From positions 558,001 to 622,000 of the forward strand of contig NZ_VWWV01000002.1 in assembly GCF_011752815.1 (NCBI RefSeq): DNA of 64,000 nt, given 5' to 3'. Source of the DNA: Enterobacter sp. Cy-643. Lineage in GTDB: Bacteria > Pseudomonadota > Gammaproteobacteria > Enterobacterales > Enterobacteriaceae. Under the pieces are notes generated by a model. The model made no database searches, was not told the DNA's origin, and saw nothing but the letters and a program-made list of their open reading frames with translations. Made by a program: the position numbers and the translations under genes. Below, one piece after another: positions 1-12,089 of the stretch; within the stretch, counting starts at the first letter, position 1; every line of letters begins with the position of its first letter.

Positions 1-41
1 ACATGTTTCAGGATAGCCTGCGCCAGCCCTTGATAGTCCAT
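1..41 (-). CDS. PTS enzyme II (beta-glucoside type), 5' end only
   Basis: Only the first 13 codons are inside the window, reading M-D-Y-Q-G-L-A-Q-A-I-L-K-H, which resembles the start of an EIIB domain of the glucose/beta-glucoside PTS family. An AGGAAC ribosome site lies a few bases upstream. The gene follows bglG in the same direction and is preceded by its own RAT/terminator pair, as bglF follows bglG in the E. coli bgl operon. That position is the main argument for the call. The substrate cannot be read from this fragment; a beta-glucoside is the default guess. Confidence 0.6.
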   Translation of the reverse strand, partial: MDYQGLAQAILKH

Positions 42-93
42 AACCCTGTTCCTTTTACGTCCCGCCCGCGGGCGATGTCTGCTGAGTAAAGTT

Positions 94-140
94 AAAAAAA
101 AACCTGAGCCAGCCGCCCCGCAGGGAAGCTAACGCTCAGG
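94..140 (-). terminator. Conditional terminator between bglG and the PTS gene
   Basis: On the minus strand a stem CCTGAGC...GCTCAGG is followed by a run of nine T. Its 5' arm overlaps the end of the RAT sequence at 139-167, so antiterminator binding to the RAT would block hairpin formation. This is the arrangement known for the second bgl terminator of E. coli. Confidence 0.85.
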
Positions 141-167
141 TTTTGCCTGCCGAAGCAGTCACAATCC
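139..167 (-). promoter_or_regulatory. RAT antiterminator site 3 (before PTS gene)
   Basis: The minus strand reads GGATTGTGACTG, a short variable loop, then GCAGGCAAAACC. This matches the ribonucleic antiterminator (RAT) target of BglG/LicT-type RNA-binding proteins. It overlaps the following terminator stem by two bases. Confidence 0.88.
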
Positions 168-177
168 GTTTTGTTAT

Positions 178-2069
<1,892 letters not shown>

Positions 2070-2093
2070 ATTCACTCCTTATTTATGACGTAA

Positions 2094-3422
2094 TTAAAAT
2101 AAATTAAACCGATATTCAACGCGTACGCTTCCCCCCACGCCTTTCGCCCGGCGGAAACTATGATTGTTTTCATCAAGAGATGGCATTCTGCCGGGCGTTA
2201 ATTTCCAGCTATAGCTCGGCCCAAACCCGGCGAATACGTTCAGACCTTTTATCTGCGGGCTATGCCAGAGAAAATAGCCCCCATACTCCCACTCTTTTAA
2301 ATCTACACCTTTGTATTGCATACCAAATCCGTAATTGCCGTAAATGCCAATCAATAATTCAGGCAAAATTTTATACTGGCTGTATAAATACAACATTTGT
2401 TCGCCGTCGTTGATATAGTCATTGCCCTCACCATCGGCTTTACTATTAAAGGCACCTCGGGTGTTTTTACCAAAGTGCCAGTAAAAGTGACCTAAACCGT
2501 TATCCAGAGGCGCTCGGGTGTATGACCACCCGAGGCCAGATTCCGCTCGTCCGTATTGATAGCCGACAAGGGCAAAAAGATGTTGTGCGCTGCGGCTGAA
2601 CCCCCTGGCCCCCTCCCAATCGCTGAGGCCACGGGCGTAGTAGTAAGTACTCCTTACCAGAAGATTGACATCTTTACCGAACGGTACCACGGTATTCGCT
2701 TCGAGCCCGTGACGGAGAAGATAGCTATCGCTCTCAGCGGCAATGTAGCTGATTTTACTTCCTTTTACCGGAGACCAGCTCAGCTCACTGGTCGCAATGT
2801 AGTCAATTTGCTTGTTTGTTTTTAGGGTTCGGAAGCGGCGTTTTTCCGGTTCATCGCGCTCAGAAAAACGGTTAACGACGGCGGCCTTTGCGTCAAAGTC
2901 ATCCCACACAAACTCGGCGCTAACGCCTTCCCAGGTACTGGGAGCGGCACGGCTGCGGGTGACGTTTAACGCGCCGAATTTATAGAGTTGACGCCAGCCA
3001 GCCCAAAGAGAGAGATGCCGCTCCGCGTCGCCCCATCGCGCTTTGGCGTACAGTTGCCCAAGCTTATTGAAGCCTTGCGCTTTGCCGTTTTTGTCCCGCA
3101 ACAAGTCTCTACCGTAGAAGGCATCGTTGGCGTACAGCTTCGCTACGCCATACCACGAGGCATCGACCCCAACGTGATCCCACAGCCAGCCGCTTTGCCA
3201 GTCCAGATGCACCGCCTGAGCCCAGGCATTTTGGTCACCAATTCCCTGATCTGCCATCGCGTCGGTAGTATTCAGCATCCAGACATTTTTTAAGGTGGCA
3301 TCGAGACGACTGCCCGTTAGCAGGCCGCCGTCAAAGTGAGCATAGCTAGCCAACGCATCGGGCATACCTCCCAAGGCAAACAGCAGCATCATGCCACCGG
3401 TTATTTTTGTGCGTGAGTACAT
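2094..3422 (-). CDS. OprD-type outer membrane porin
   Basis: Outer membrane beta-barrel of 442 aa. It has a signal peptide (cleavage about residue 25, after DALA), alternating aromatic beta-strands throughout and a C-terminal Phe (YRFNLF), the usual recognition signature for barrel assembly. Layout and length fit the OprD/ChiP family of substrate-selective porins rather than trimeric general porins or LamB/BglH types. An AAGGGACG ribosome site precedes the ATG. It is the first gene after the RAT/terminator at 3461-3528 and is followed closely by the exported SurE-like enzyme, suggesting joint uptake and processing of an outer substrate. The family assignment is by overall pattern; the cargo is unknown. 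Confidence 0.8.
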   Translation of the reverse strand: MYSRTKITGGMMLLFALGGMPDALASYAHFDGGLLTGSRLDATLKNVWMLNTTDAMADQGIGDQNAWAQAVHLDWQSGWLWDHVGVDASWYGVAKLYANDAFYGRDLLRDKNGKAQGFNKLGQLYAKARWGDAERHLSLWAGWRQLYKFGALNVTRSRAAPSTWEGVSAEFVWDDFDAKAAVVNRFSERDEPEKRRFRTLKTNKQIDYIATSELSWSPVKGSKISYIAAESDSYLLRHGLEANTVVPFGKDVNLLVRSTYYYARGLSDWEGARGFSRSAQHLFALVGYQYGRAESGLGWSYTRAPLDNGLGHFYWHFGKNTRGAFNSKADGEGNDYINDGEQMLYLYSQYKILPELLIGIYGNYGFGMQYKGVDLKEWEYGGYFLWHSPQIKGLNVFAGFGPSYSWKLTPGRMPSLDENNHSFRRAKGVGGSVRVEYRFNLF

Positions 3423-3460
3423 GATAAACGTCCCTTGTTTTAATAAAAAAAAGCAAAAAA

Positions 3461-3502
3461 AAACCTAAATTCACTTTCCGGCACGCGGAGAATGAATTTA
3501 GG
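3461..3502 (-). terminator. Conditional terminator before the porin
   Basis: The minus strand carries CCTAAATTCA...TGAATTTAGG followed by a run of nine T. The first bases of the stem are also the last bases of the RAT at 3501-3528, so it is an antitermination switch. Confidence 0.88.
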
Positions 3503-3528
3503 TTTTGCCTGTTAGACAGTAGCAATCC
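3501..3528 (-). promoter_or_regulatory. RAT antiterminator site 1 (before the porin)
   Basis: The minus strand reads GGATTGCTACTG, four variable bases, then ACAGGCAAAACC. It is a clear RAT element in front of a gene that is not itself a PTS component. It puts the porin and the SurE-like gene under the same antiterminator as the PTS locus. Confidence 0.87.
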
Positions 3529-3657
3529 TGGATGTAATTTATGAGACTATATTGGCATCATGCAGAAACCAGCTCCAGCACTAAATAAAATAAAAACTAA
3601 ATTTTGTGACCTTGATTCAGGAAAGAATGAAAGAAGATAAACTCATTTAATGAAAAT
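3529..3657 (-). promoter_or_regulatory. Presumed promoter region of the porin operon
   Basis: This AT-rich stretch lies between the RAT leader and dusC. It contains one good CRP half-site (TGTGA at 3605-3609 on the plus strand) with a poor second half, and a TATAGT that could be a -10 on the minus strand near 3550. Catabolite control would be expected for such an operon, but the evidence here is thin. Confidence 0.3.
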
Positions 3658-3686
3658 GCCCGCTAATTAAAAGTTCAATTAACGGG
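3652..3686 (-). terminator. Probable terminator of dusC
   Basis: Downstream of the dusC stop the minus strand has CCCGTTAATT pairing imperfectly with AATTAGCGGG, followed by CATTTTCATT. The stem is reasonable but the T-run is interrupted. Confidence 0.5.
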
Positions 3687-3700
3687 TTCTTTAGACAATA

Positions 3701-4636
3701 TTATTTTAACGCACTAATCACATCAGCTATTTCGCCGGAGGTTTTTAACGTACGAATGATGATAAACAGTTCAGTAGCCTCAGCGTACTCTTTACGCAAA
3801 TAGCCAAGCCACTGTTTAATCCTTGCCACGTGATAGAGTCCGGTATCACCCTGCTTTTCGAGACGGCTATATTTTTGCAATAACGTAACGACTCCGGACC
3901 ACGGCATCCTCGCTTCGTTGTATTTGATAACCCGGCTCAGGTTCGGCACATTCAGGGCTCCACGCCCGATCATCACCGAATCACATCCCGTCGTGGCCAG
4001 GCAATCCTGCGCGCTTTGCCAGTCCCAGATTTCGCCGTTAGCGATGACCGGAATCGACAGTCGCTGGCGAATTTCACCGATGGCACCCCAGTTGATAAGC
4101 TCCGCTTTGTAGCCGTCTTCTTTAGTGCGCCCGTGAACCACCAGTTCTGTCGCCCCCGCCTGCTGTACGGCGTCAGCAATTTCAAACTGACGTGCGCCGC
4201 TGTCCCAGCCAAGGCGAATTTTTACCGTGACCGGAAGATGGGCTGGCACGGCCTCACGCATGGCTTTCGCGCCGCGGTAAATAAGTTCGGGATCTTTGAG
4301 CAAAGTCGCCCCGCCGCCGCTGCCGTTGACCAGCTTTGACGGGCAACCGCAGTTTAAGTCCACGCCCCAGGAGCCGAGTTCGACCGCACGAGCTGCGTTC
4401 TCAGCCAGCCACTGTGGGTATTGTCCAAGAAGCTGGACGCGGACCAGCGTACCAGATGGCGTGCGGCTGGCGTGGTTGAGCTCGGGGCAAAGTTTGAGGA
4501 AAGATTTGACCGGCAACAGCTGATCGACCACGCGAAGAAATTCGGTGATACAGAGATCGTAGTCGTTAACCTCGGTAAGAAGTTCGCGAACTAACGAGTC
4601 GAGAACGCCTTCCATCGGGGCAAGAAGAACACGCAT
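3701..4636 (-). CDS. dusC: tRNA-dihydrouridine(16) synthase DusC
   Basis: FMN-dependent enzyme that reduces uridine 16 in the tRNA D-loop using NADPH. The 311-aa protein opens [14 protein letters not shown] and matches E. coli DusC (YohI) closely over its whole length. It has the Dus motif NCGCPSK at 95-101, with the catalytic Cys98, and the FMN-phosphate GRGALN segment near 224. It is slightly shorter than the E. coli protein at the C-terminus. In E. coli dusC lies at about 48 min, so its place beside rhlE is a rearrangement relative to K-12. It appears to be monocistronic. Confidence 0.95.
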   Translation of the reverse strand: MRVLLAPMEGVLDSLVRELLTEVNDYDLCITEFLRVVDQLLPVKSFLKLCPELNHASRTPSGTLVRVQLLGQYPQWLAENAARAVELGSWGVDLNCGCPSKLVNGSGGGATLLKDPELIYRGAKAMREAVPAHLPVTVKIRLGWDSGARQFEIADAVQQAGATELVVHGRTKEDGYKAELINWGAIGEIRQRLSIPVIANGEIWDWQSAQDCLATTGCDSVMIGRGALNVPNLSRVIKYNEARMPWSGVVTLLQKYSRLEKQGDTGLYHVARIKQWLGYLRKEYAEATELFIIIRTLKTSGEIADVISALK

Positions 4637-4662
4637 GACGCATCCGAAAATATTGGTATTGT

Positions 4663-4762
4663 TATCCCCTCACCCCGACCCTCTCCCCAGGGGAGAGAGG
4701 GGGGAACACAGAGCGTCTTTAATCCCCTCTCCCTTTTAGGGAGAGGGTTAGGGTGAGGGTAT
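4663..4762. repeat. GC-rich palindromic extragenic repeat (REP/MITE-like)
   Basis: Two arms of about 24 bp, starting TATCCCCTCACCCCGACC and ending TTAGGGTGAGGGTAT, are inverted copies of each other with about four mismatches. Each arm also contains a smaller CTCTCCC/GGGAGAG hairpin. The element fills the gap between the dusC start and the rhlE stop. Such CCCTCACCC...CTCTCCC elements are recurrent extragenic repeats in enterobacteria. It may also end rhlE transcripts. Confidence 0.7.
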
Positions 4763-4767
4763 GAAAC

Positions 4768-6165
4768 TTACTGCGCAGCCGCTGGTTTACGCGGCGGGCG
4801 ACGGCGACGGGCATTATCCCCCGCCGGCTTCGCGGCACCGTCAGCCTGCGGTTTACCACTGCGGCGCGGGCCGTTGTTACGCTCACCGGAAGCATTTGCG
4901 TTCCCGCCGTTGCCACTGCGACGCTGGCCCTGGCTCTGGCTTTGACCGCCGCGACCGCCCTGGCCACCACGACCGCCGCCGCCACGCTGCTGACGACCAT
5001 TGACGATTGGCTCGGCCGGAATGGACGGATCAACATCAAAACCTGGCAGTGCGATACGTGGGATCTCGCGCTTCAGCAGGCGTTCGATGTCGCGCAGCAG
5101 CTTATGCTCGTCCACGCACACCAAAGACAGCGCTTCACCGGTAGCTGCCGCACGACCGGTACGGCCAATACGGTGCACGTAGTCTTCCGGCACGTTCGGC
5201 AACTCATAGTTAACGACGTGCGGCAATTCTTCAATATCCAGGCCGCGAGCCGCGATATCGGTCGCCACCAGCACGCGAATACCGCCGCTTTTGAAGTCCG
5301 CCAGGGCGCGTGTACGAGCGCCCTGGCTCTTATTCCCGTGGATTGCCGCCGCGGTAATACCGTCTTTTTGCAGCTGCTCTGCCAGGTGGTTAGCGCCGTG
5401 TTTGGTGCGGGTGAACACCAGCACCTGTTGCCAGTTACCTTCGCCAATCATCTGCGACAGCAGTTCCCGCTTGCGCTTTTTGTCCACAAAGTGAACGTGC
5501 TGCGTGACCTGCTCAGACGCCGTGTTGCGGCGAGCCACTTCCACTTCTTCCGGGTTATGCAGCAGCTTCTCAGCCAGCGCTTTAATGTCATCGGAGAAGG
5601 TTGCGGAGAACAGCAGGTTCTGGCGGCGCGCAGGCAGTTTAGCCAGCACGCGACGAATGTCATGAATGAAGCCCATATCAAGCATACGGTCGGCTTCATC
5701 CAGCACCAGAATCTCGATCTGATCAAGTTTCACGGCGTTCTGGTGCTCAAGATCAAGCAGACGGCCTGGCGTTGCCACCAGCACATCCACGCCGCCGCGC
5801 AGCTTCATCATCTGCGGGTTAATGCTCACGCCGCCGAAGACAACCAGCGAGCGGATATTTAAATATTTGCTGTAGTCGCGGACGTTCTCACCAATCTGCG
5901 CCGCCAGCTCGCGAGTTGGGGTGAGGATCAGCGCACGCACCGGGCGACGGCCCTTCAGGTGAGGCGCGCTGTCGGTCAGACGCTGTAACAGCGGCAGGGT
6001 AAAGCCTGCGGTTTTGCCGGTGCCGGTTTGGGCACTGGCCATCAGGTCACGGCCTGATAAGACTACCGGGATTGCCTGGCGCTGGATTGGGGTAGGCTCA
6101 CGATAGCCCTGCTCTTCCACCGCACGCAAAATATCGGCATTCAGGCCGAGAGAATCAAAAGACAT
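4768..6165 (-). CDS. rhlE: ATP-dependent RNA helicase RhlE
   Basis: DEAD-box RNA helicase of 465 aa acting in ribosome assembly and RNA remodelling. Helicase motifs appear in order: the Q motif ([14 protein letters not shown] near 20), AQTGTGKT near 44, PTRELA, DEAD within [13 protein letters not shown] near 155, SAT, and HRIGRTGR near 330. The C-terminal 70 residues are a basic Gly/Arg/Gln-rich low-complexity tail with repeated GGRGGQ, typical of RhlE and somewhat longer here than in E. coli (454 aa). It is transcribed divergently from cecR across a region with the CecR operator, and CecR is known to regulate rhlE in E. coli. Confidence 0.96.
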   Translation of the reverse strand: MSFDSLGLNADILRAVEEQGYREPTPIQRQAIPVVLSGRDLMASAQTGTGKTAGFTLPLLQRLTDSAPHLKGRRPVRALILTPTRELAAQIGENVRDYSKYLNIRSLVVFGGVSINPQMMKLRGGVDVLVATPGRLLDLEHQNAVKLDQIEILVLDEADRMLDMGFIHDIRRVLAKLPARRQNLLFSATFSDDIKALAEKLLHNPEEVEVARRNTASEQVTQHVHFVDKKRKRELLSQMIGEGNWQQVLVFTRTKHGANHLAEQLQKDGITAAAIHGNKSQGARTRALADFKSGGIRVLVATDIAARGLDIEELPHVVNYELPNVPEDYVHRIGRTGRAAATGEALSLVCVDEHKLLRDIERLLKREIPRIALPGFDVDPSIPAEPIVNGRQQRGGGGRGGQGGRGGQSQSQGQRRSGNGGNANASGERNNGPRRSGKPQADGAAKPAGDNARRRRPPRKPAAAQ

Positions 6166-6381
6166 AGGAACTCCAGAACCGCCCTGACCGCATTGTGCGG
6201 TGTAGTTTCCAGGGGGAACATCACGCGCCAGCGCTAAGCTGGCGAAGAGAGGAGGCGCAAACCACGGCGCCGTTCGCGTGCAGTGTAGCAGTTTTTGTGA
6301 TCTTCCGCATAAATTCTCACTCTCCGCCCGGTCAACAGAATAAAGACTTGCGCTGGACAGAGTTGATAACTTTGCTTACGC

Positions 6382-6401
6382 TTAATCAATCGATTGATTA
6401 A
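6382..6401. promoter_or_regulatory. CecR operator, perfect 20-bp palindrome
   Basis: TTAATCAATCGATTGATTAA is a perfect inverted repeat placed 17 bp before the cecR start and between the divergent rhlE and cecR genes. E. coli CecR (YbiH) binds this intergenic region and represses its own operon. A palindrome of this size is typical of TetR-family operators. Confidence 0.8.
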
Positions 6402-6418
6402 CATTTTAAGAGGTCGGT

Positions 6419-7114
6419 ATGACACCTTCGCCGACGCCCGTCACCAGCCGCGGAGAGCAGGCTAAAAATACGCTAATCGCCGCCGCCATCGCGCAATTCG
6501 CAGAATATGGCATGCACGCCACGACGCGTGATATCGCCGCCCAGGCCGGGCAAAATATTGCCGCGATCACTTACTATTTTGGCTCCAAAGAAGCGCTGTA
6601 TATGGCTTCCGCGCAGTGGATTGCCGACTTCATCAGCGGTAATTTTCTCGAGCATGTTGCCCACGCTGAAACCCTGCTGTGCCAGCCCGAGCCGGACAAA
6701 GAGAAAATCCGGCATCTTATTCATACCGCACTCGGGCAAATGATCGCCCTGCTGACCGCCGACGATACGCTCAACCTGAGCAAATTTATCTCCCGCGAAC
6801 AGCTTTCCCCGACCGCCGCTTATCAACTTATTCACCAGCAGGTTATCGACCCGATGCACTCCCTGCTGACCACGCTGGTGGCGCATTACACCGGGCGAGA
6901 TCCTTTTGATACCGACACCATTTTGCATACCCACACGCTGCTCGGCCAGGTACTGGCCTTCCGGCTTGGACGAGAAACGATTCTGTTGCGCACCGGCTGG
7001 CCTCAGTTTGACCAGGCTAAGGTGCAGCAAATAAGCCACGTGGTGCTGAGCCACGTTGATTTCATCCTGCAGGGATTATCCGTACACAGAGGAAAAGCTA
7101 GTGATGAACAATAA
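6419..7114 (+). CDS. cecR: TetR-family regulator CecR (YbiH)
   Basis: DNA-binding repressor of 231 aa. A TetR helix-turn-helix occupies about residues 12-60 ([21 protein letters not shown] then [12 protein letters not shown]), followed by a helical ligand-binding domain with a C-terminal part resembling DUF1956. E. coli CecR controls rhlE and the ybhGFSR exporter genes and affects sensitivity to cefoperazone and chloramphenicol. The ATG is preceded by AAGAGG. Its 3' end overlaps the start of ybhG, so it leads the operon cecR-ybhG-ybhF-ybhS-ybhR and probably represses itself through the palindrome just upstream. Confidence 0.94.
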   Translation: MTPSPTPVTSRGEQAKNTLIAAAIAQFAEYGMHATTRDIAAQAGQNIAAITYYFGSKEALYMASAQWIADFISGNFLEHVAHAETLLCQPEPDKEKIRHLIHTALGQMIALLTADDTLNLSKFISREQLSPTAAYQLIHQQVIDPMHSLLTTLVAHYTGRDPFDTDTILHTHTLLGQVLAFRLGRETILLRTGWPQFDQAKVQQISHVVLSHVDFILQGLSVHRGKASDEQ

Positions 7115-8111
7115 GAAGCCGGTGATTGCCGTCATTGTGATTCTAGTGCTCGTGGTCGCGGCGTTTGGCGGCTGGAAATGGTATCAGAGCCAGCAAAACA
7201 GCGAACTAACGCTCTACGGCAACGTGGATATCCGCACCGTTAACCTTAGCTTCCGGGTGGGAGGACGACTTGCGGCGCTTGAGGTCGATGAAGGTGATGC
7301 GATCAAAACCGGGGAACCGCTTGGGCTGATAGATAAAGCACCCTATGAAAACGCTCTGCGCCAGGCCGAAGCCAACGTTGCCGCCGCCCAGGCCAAATAC
7401 GATTTAATTATTGCGGGCTACCGCGACGAAGAAATAGCCCAGGCCGCGGCTCAGGTTAACCAGGCGCAGGCGGCCTATGATTACGCGCAAAACTTCTACC
7501 AGCGCCAGCAGGGATTGTGGGCGACCAAAACCATCTCGGCGAATGATTTAGCCAACGCCCGCTCATCCAGCGACCAGGCAAAAGCCACGCTGAAAGCGGC
7601 CCAGGATAAGCTCAGCCAGTACCGCAGCGGTAACCGCCCACAGGAAATCGCTCAGGCGCAGGCCAGCCTTCAGCAAGCCAAAGCACAGCTGGCTCAATCG
7701 CAGCTTGATCTCCAGGACACCACTCTGATTGCCCCTTCTGACGGCACGCTGCTTACCCGCGCGGTTGAGCCAGGAAGTATGCTCAATGCGGGCAGTACGG
7801 TACTCACCCTGTCGCTCACTCGCCCGGTGTGGGTTCGCGCCTATATCGACGAAACCAGTCTGGGGCAGGCCAAACCCGGCAGCGAACTGCTGATTTATAC
7901 CGATGGCCGCCCGGACAAGCCATACCACGGTAAAGTGGGCTTTGTGTCTCCAACGGCAGAGTTCACTCCCAAAACCGTTGAAACGCCCGACTTGCGCACG
8001 GATTTAGTCTACCGCCTACGCATTATCGTTTCCGATGCAGATGACGCGCTGCGTCAGGGCATGCCCGTTACGGTGAAATTCAACGGTGGAACCCACCATG
8101 AGCAGCAATGA
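7104..8111 (+). CDS. ybhG: HlyD-like periplasmic adaptor of ABC exporter, YbhG
   Basis: Membrane-fusion subunit linking the YbhF/YbhS/YbhR transporter to the outer envelope. The 335-aa protein has an N-terminal transmembrane anchor (residues about 5-22), a biotinyl-lipoyl-like half ([15 protein letters not shown]), a long Ala/Gln-rich coiled-coil hairpin at about 85-200 and a return lipoyl/beta-barrel segment ([17 protein letters not shown]). I start at the ATG at 7104, which fits E. coli YbhG; a GTG at 7101 is nearly as good. It overlaps the cecR stop by 11 bp and ybhF by 14 bp, indicating translational coupling. Confidence 0.93.
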   Translation: MNNKKPVIAVIVILVLVVAAFGGWKWYQSQQNSELTLYGNVDIRTVNLSFRVGGRLAALEVDEGDAIKTGEPLGLIDKAPYENALRQAEANVAAAQAKYDLIIAGYRDEEIAQAAAQVNQAQAAYDYAQNFYQRQQGLWATKTISANDLANARSSSDQAKATLKAAQDKLSQYRSGNRPQEIAQAQASLQQAKAQLAQSQLDLQDTTLIAPSDGTLLTRAVEPGSMLNAGSTVLTLSLTRPVWVRAYIDETSLGQAKPGSELLIYTDGRPDKPYHGKVGFVSPTAEFTPKTVETPDLRTDLVYRLRIIVSDADDALRQGMPVTVKFNGGTHHEQQ

Positions 8112-9846
8112 TGCGGTCATTCACCTGCAGGGGCTGATTAAGCGTTTTCCAGGGCTTGAGAAACCAGCCGTCGCCAGCCTGGATTGTGAAATTCATGCCG
8201 GGGCTGTCACCGGCCTGGTCGGTCCGGACGGCGCGGGGAAAACCACGCTAATGAGGATGCTGGCTGGATTGCTGCAGCCAAGCGAAGGCACTGCCTCAGT
8301 GATTGGCCTCGACCCGATTAAAGATGACCGCGCTCTGCACGCAGAACTGGGTTACATGCCGCAGAAGTTTGGCCTGTACGAAGATTTGACGGTAATGGAA
8401 AACCTGACGCTTTATGCCGACCTGCGGGGTGTGACAGGCGAGCAGCGCAAGAGCACTTTTGCCCGGCTGCTGGAATTCACCTCTCTCGGGCCGTTTACCG
8501 AACGGCTGGCGGGTAAGCTCTCGGGCGGGATGAAGCAAAAACTTGGCCTCGCCTGTACGCTCGTTGGCCAGCCGAAAGTGTTGTTACTGGATGAACCCGG
8601 CGTAGGCGTAGATCCGATATCCCGGCGTGAACTGTGGCAAATGGTGCACGAGCTGGCGGGCGAAGGCATGCTGATCCTCTGGAGCACATCGTATCTCGAT
8701 GAGGCCGAACAGTGCCGTGAAATCCTGCTGATGAACGAAGGCGAGCTGCTTTATCACGGCGCGCCGAAAGCGCTGACGCAGAAAATGGCCGGGCGTTCAC
8801 TGCTGGTCAGCCACGAGCACGAGAATAACCGCCAGCTGCTTCAGCGCGCGCTGAAGCTGCCGCAGGTCAGCGACGGCGTGATTCAGGGGCGCTCGGTGCG
8901 GCTGATCCTTGCCAAAGAGGCAAAAATAAGCGAGCTGGCAAACGCCCTGAATGTGCCCGAGTCCAGCCTGAAAGAAACCGATCCTCGTTTTGAAGACGCG
9001 TTTATTGATTTACTGGGTGGCGCCGCTGCGAACGAATCGCCGCTGGGCGATATTCTTCATACCGTTGACGGCGAGGCCGGCGAGACGGTGATTCAGGCCG
9101 AAGAGTTAACCAAAAAGTTCGGTGACTTTGCCGCCACCGACCACGTTAACTTTGCCGTTAAGCGCGGTGAAATCTTCGGGCTGCTTGGCCCTAACGGCGC
9201 CGGCAAGTCCACTACCTTCAAGATGATGTGCGGTTTGTTAGTCCCCACTTCGGGCAAAGCCCTGGTGCTGGACATGGATTTGAAAACCAGCTCCGGCAAA
9301 GCACGCCAGCACCTGGGCTACATGGCGCAAAAATTTTCCCTCTACGGCAACCTGACGGTGGCGCAAAATCTCCGTTTCTTCTCCGGCGTTTATGGCCTTC
9401 GCGGCCGTGCTCAGCAGGACAAAATTACCCGCATGAGCGAAGCATTTGCGCTGCAGCCTATCGCCAATAGCACGACAGATTCTCTGCCGCTGGGTTTTAA
9501 GCAGCGGCTGGCGCTTGCCTGCTCGCTGATGCACGAACCGGATATTCTGTTTCTCGACGAACCGACATCCGGCGTGGATCCCATTACCCGCCGCGAGTTC
9601 TGGCTGCATATCAACAGCATGGTAGAGAAAGGCGTGACGGTGATGGTGACCACTCACTTTATGGATGAGGCCGAATACTGCGACCGCATCGGGCTGGTAT
9701 ACCGCGGCAAGCTGATTGCCAGCGGCACGCCGGACGACCTGAAACAGCAGATAGCGGATGACGACACGCCCGATCCCACCATGGAGCAAGCGTTTATCGG
9801 GCTGATTCACGAATGGGATAAGGAGCACAGCGATGAGCGAACATAG
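8098..9846 (+). CDS. ybhF: ABC exporter ATPase with two fused nucleotide-binding domains, YbhF
   Basis: Energy-coupling subunit of the YbhGFSR drug/cation exporter. The 582-aa protein contains two complete ATPase domains. The first has Walker [10 protein letters not shown] near 41, signature [10 protein letters not shown] and Walker [14 protein letters not shown]. The second has Walker [10 protein letters not shown] near 362, signature [12 protein letters not shown], which departs from LSGG, and Walker [14 protein letters not shown]. The ATG at 8098 matches the E. coli start. The second signature motif is degenerate in the same way in E. coli YbhF as far as I recall, so it is probably a family property. 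Confidence 0.94.
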   Translation: MSSNDAVIHLQGLIKRFPGLEKPAVASLDCEIHAGAVTGLVGPDGAGKTTLMRMLAGLLQPSEGTASVIGLDPIKDDRALHAELGYMPQKFGLYEDLTVMENLTLYADLRGVTGEQRKSTFARLLEFTSLGPFTERLAGKLSGGMKQKLGLACTLVGQPKVLLLDEPGVGVDPISRRELWQMVHELAGEGMLILWSTSYLDEAEQCREILLMNEGELLYHGAPKALTQKMAGRSLLVSHEHENNRQLLQRALKLPQVSDGVIQGRSVRLILAKEAKISELANALNVPESSLKETDPRFEDAFIDLLGGAAANESPLGDILHTVDGEAGETVIQAEELTKKFGDFAATDHVNFAVKRGEIFGLLGPNGAGKSTTFKMMCGLLVPTSGKALVLDMDLKTSSGKARQHLGYMAQKFSLYGNLTVAQNLRFFSGVYGLRGRAQQDKITRMSEAFALQPIANSTTDSLPLGFKQRLALACSLMHEPDILFLDEPTSGVDPITRREFWLHINSMVEKGVTVMVTTHFMDEAEYCDRIGLVYRGKLIASGTPDDLKQQIADDDTPDPTMEQAFIGLIHEWDKEHSDERT

Positions 9847-10972
9847 CCAAAGCATATCGTGGCGCCGCGTCCGCGCCCTGTGCGTGAAAGAAACCCGGCA
9901 AATCGTGCGTGACCCCAGCAGTTGGTTAATCGCCGTGGTTATCCCACTGCTGCTGCTGTTTATTTTCGGCTACGGCATTAACCTTGACTCGAGCCGTCTT
10001 CACGTCGGCGTGCTGATTGAGCAGCAGAGTGAAGACGCGCTGGACTTTACCCACGCCATCAGCGCCTCACCGTTTATTGAACCCACCATCAGCGACAATC
10101 GCGAACAACTGATTCAGCTCATGCAGGCCGGGAAAATTCGCGGCATGGTGACAATTCCTCCAGACTTTGCACAGAACATGGCCCGGCCCGGCGCAACGGC
10201 CCCAATTCAGGTGATAACCGACGGCAGCGAGCCCAATACGGCTAACTTTGTTCAGGGCTATATGCAGGGGATCTGGCAGCTTTGGCAGCAGCAGCGGGCG
10301 GAAGATCGCGGGGAGCACTTTGAGCCATTAATCGACGTGCAGCTGCGCTATTGGTTTAACCCCGCGGCCATCAGCCAGCACTTTATTATTCCCGGCGCGG
10401 TGACCATCATCATGACGGTCATTGGCGCGATACTGACCTCTCTGGTCGTGGCGCGGGAATGGGAGCGCGGCACCATGGAGGCGCTGCTTTCCACCCAGGT
10501 GACGCGGACCGAACTGCTGCTCTGTAAGCTGGTACCCTATTATGTGCTGGGAATGTTAGCCATGCTGCTTTGTATGCTGGTGACGGTGTTTATTCTCGGC
10601 GTGCCGTGGCGCGGCTCGCTGGTGCTGCTGTTTCTGATCACCAGTCTGTTTTTACTCAGTACTCTGGGCATGGGGCTGCTGATTTCCACCATTACGCGTA
10701 ACCAGTTCAACGCCGCTCAGGTCGCGCTGAACGCCGCATTTTTGCCGTCCATCATGCTGTCCGGCTTTATCTTCCAGATAGACAGCATGCCAGCCATCAT
10801 CCGGGCGGTGACCTACGTCATCCCGGCGCGCTACTTCGTCAGTACCCTGCAAAGCCTGTTCCTGGCGGGAAATATCACCTCGGTATTGATCGTCAACACG
10901 CTGTTTTTGATTGCCTCGGCGGTGATGTTTATCGGCCTGACGGCGCTGAAAACCAAACGTCGGCTGGATTAA
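9833..10972 (+). CDS. ybhS: ABC-2 type permease YbhS
   Basis: Membrane subunit (379 aa) of the YbhGFSR exporter. It follows the ABC-2 plan: an N-terminal transmembrane helix (about 34-53), a large periplasmic domain (about 55-180), then five helices in the C-terminal half, with the [19 protein letters not shown] motif around residue 205 typical of this family. It overlaps ybhF by 14 bp and is followed 10 bp later by its paralogue ybhR, with which it should form the heterodimeric membrane channel. Confidence 0.94.
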   Translation: MSEHSQSISWRRVRALCVKETRQIVRDPSSWLIAVVIPLLLLFIFGYGINLDSSRLHVGVLIEQQSEDALDFTHAISASPFIEPTISDNREQLIQLMQAGKIRGMVTIPPDFAQNMARPGATAPIQVITDGSEPNTANFVQGYMQGIWQLWQQQRAEDRGEHFEPLIDVQLRYWFNPAAISQHFIIPGAVTIIMTVIGAILTSLVVAREWERGTMEALLSTQVTRTELLLCKLVPYYVLGMLAMLLCMLVTVFILGVPWRGSLVLLFLITSLFLLSTLGMGLLISTITRNQFNAAQVALNAAFLPSIMLSGFIFQIDSMPAIIRAVTYVIPARYFVSTLQSLFLAGNITSVLIVNTLFLIASAVMFIGLTALKTKRRLD

Positions 10973-10982
10973 GGGAGAAAGC

Positions 10983-12089
10983 ATGTTTTATCGTTTATGG
11001 ACGTTGATTCGCAAAGAGCTTCAGTCGCTGCTGCGCGAACCGCAGACCCGCGCCATCCTGATTTTGCCGGTGCTGCTGCAGGTGCTTTTATTCCCGTTTG
11101 CCGCCACGCTTGAGGTCACCAACGCGACTATCGCTATCTATAACGAAGACAACGGCAACCACTCGATTGAGCTGACCCAGCGTTTTGCCCGCGCCAGCGC
11201 CTTCAGCCACGTGCTGCTGCTGAAAAGCCCGCAGGAAATACAGCCGACGATAGACAACCAAAAAGCGCTGCTGCTGATTCGATTCCCGGCGAATTTTTCG
11301 CGTGATATTGCCAGCCAGCAGCCGGCAAAGCTGCAAATCCTGCTCGACGGGCGTAACTCAAACAGCGCCCAGATTGCGGCGAATTACCTCCAGCAAATCG
11401 TTAATAACTATCAGCAAGAGCTGATGACCGGTATGCCCAAACCCAACAACAGCGAGCTGACTATTCGCAACTGGTATAACCCTAACCTCGATTACAAATG
11501 GTTTGTGGTGCCGTCGCTGATTGCCATGATTACCACCATCGGCGTCATGATAGTGACGTCCCTTTCTGTTGCCCGCGAGCGTGAGCAAGGCACGCTCGAT
11601 CAGCTGTTGGTTTCTCCTCTGGCCACCTGGCAAATATTTATTGGCAAAGCGGTTCCCGCACAGATTGTCGCGCTGGTGCAGGCCACCATTGTGCTGGCGG
11701 TGGGGATTTGGGGCTACCATATTCCCTTCTCCGGCTCGCTACTGCTGTTTTACTTCACGATGATTATTTACGGGCTGTCGCTGGTGGGGTTCGGGCTGCT
11801 GATTTCCGCCCTCTGCTCAACCCAGCAGCAGGCGTTTATTGGCGTGTTTGTCTTTATGATGCCGGCGATTCTGCTCTCCGGTTATGTCTCGCCGGTAGAA
11901 AACATGCCGGTGTGGCTGCAGGATTTGACGTGGATAAACCCGATTCGTCATTTCACCGATATCACGAAGCAGATTTACCTGAAGGATGCGAGCTTTGGGA
12001 TTGTCTGGCAGAGTTTGTGGCCGCTGCTGGTGATTGCGGCCACAACGGGTTCAGCGGCGTACTGGATGTTTAGGCGTAAGATTGCGTGA
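10983..12089 (+). CDS. ybhR: ABC-2 type permease YbhR
   Basis: Second membrane subunit (368 aa) of the YbhGFSR exporter and a paralogue of YbhS, with the same topology and the [17 protein letters not shown] motif near 195. An AAGGGAGAAAGC ribosome site precedes the ATG. It is the last gene of the cecR operon. Its final 39 bp overlap the 3' end of the convergent gene ybhQ. Confidence 0.94.
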   Translation: MFYRLWTLIRKELQSLLREPQTRAILILPVLLQVLLFPFAATLEVTNATIAIYNEDNGNHSIELTQRFARASAFSHVLLLKSPQEIQPTIDNQKALLLIRFPANFSRDIASQQPAKLQILLDGRNSNSAQIAANYLQQIVNNYQQELMTGMPKPNNSELTIRNWYNPNLDYKWFVVPSLIAMITTIGVMIVTSLSVAREREQGTLDQLLVSPLATWQIFIGKAVPAQIVALVQATIVLAVGIWGYHIPFSGSLLLFYFTMIIYGLSLVGFGLLISALCSTQQQAFIGVFVFMMPAILLSGYVSPVENMPVWLQDLTWINPIRHFTDITKQIYLKDASFGIVWQSLWPLLVIAATTGSAAYWMFRRKIA

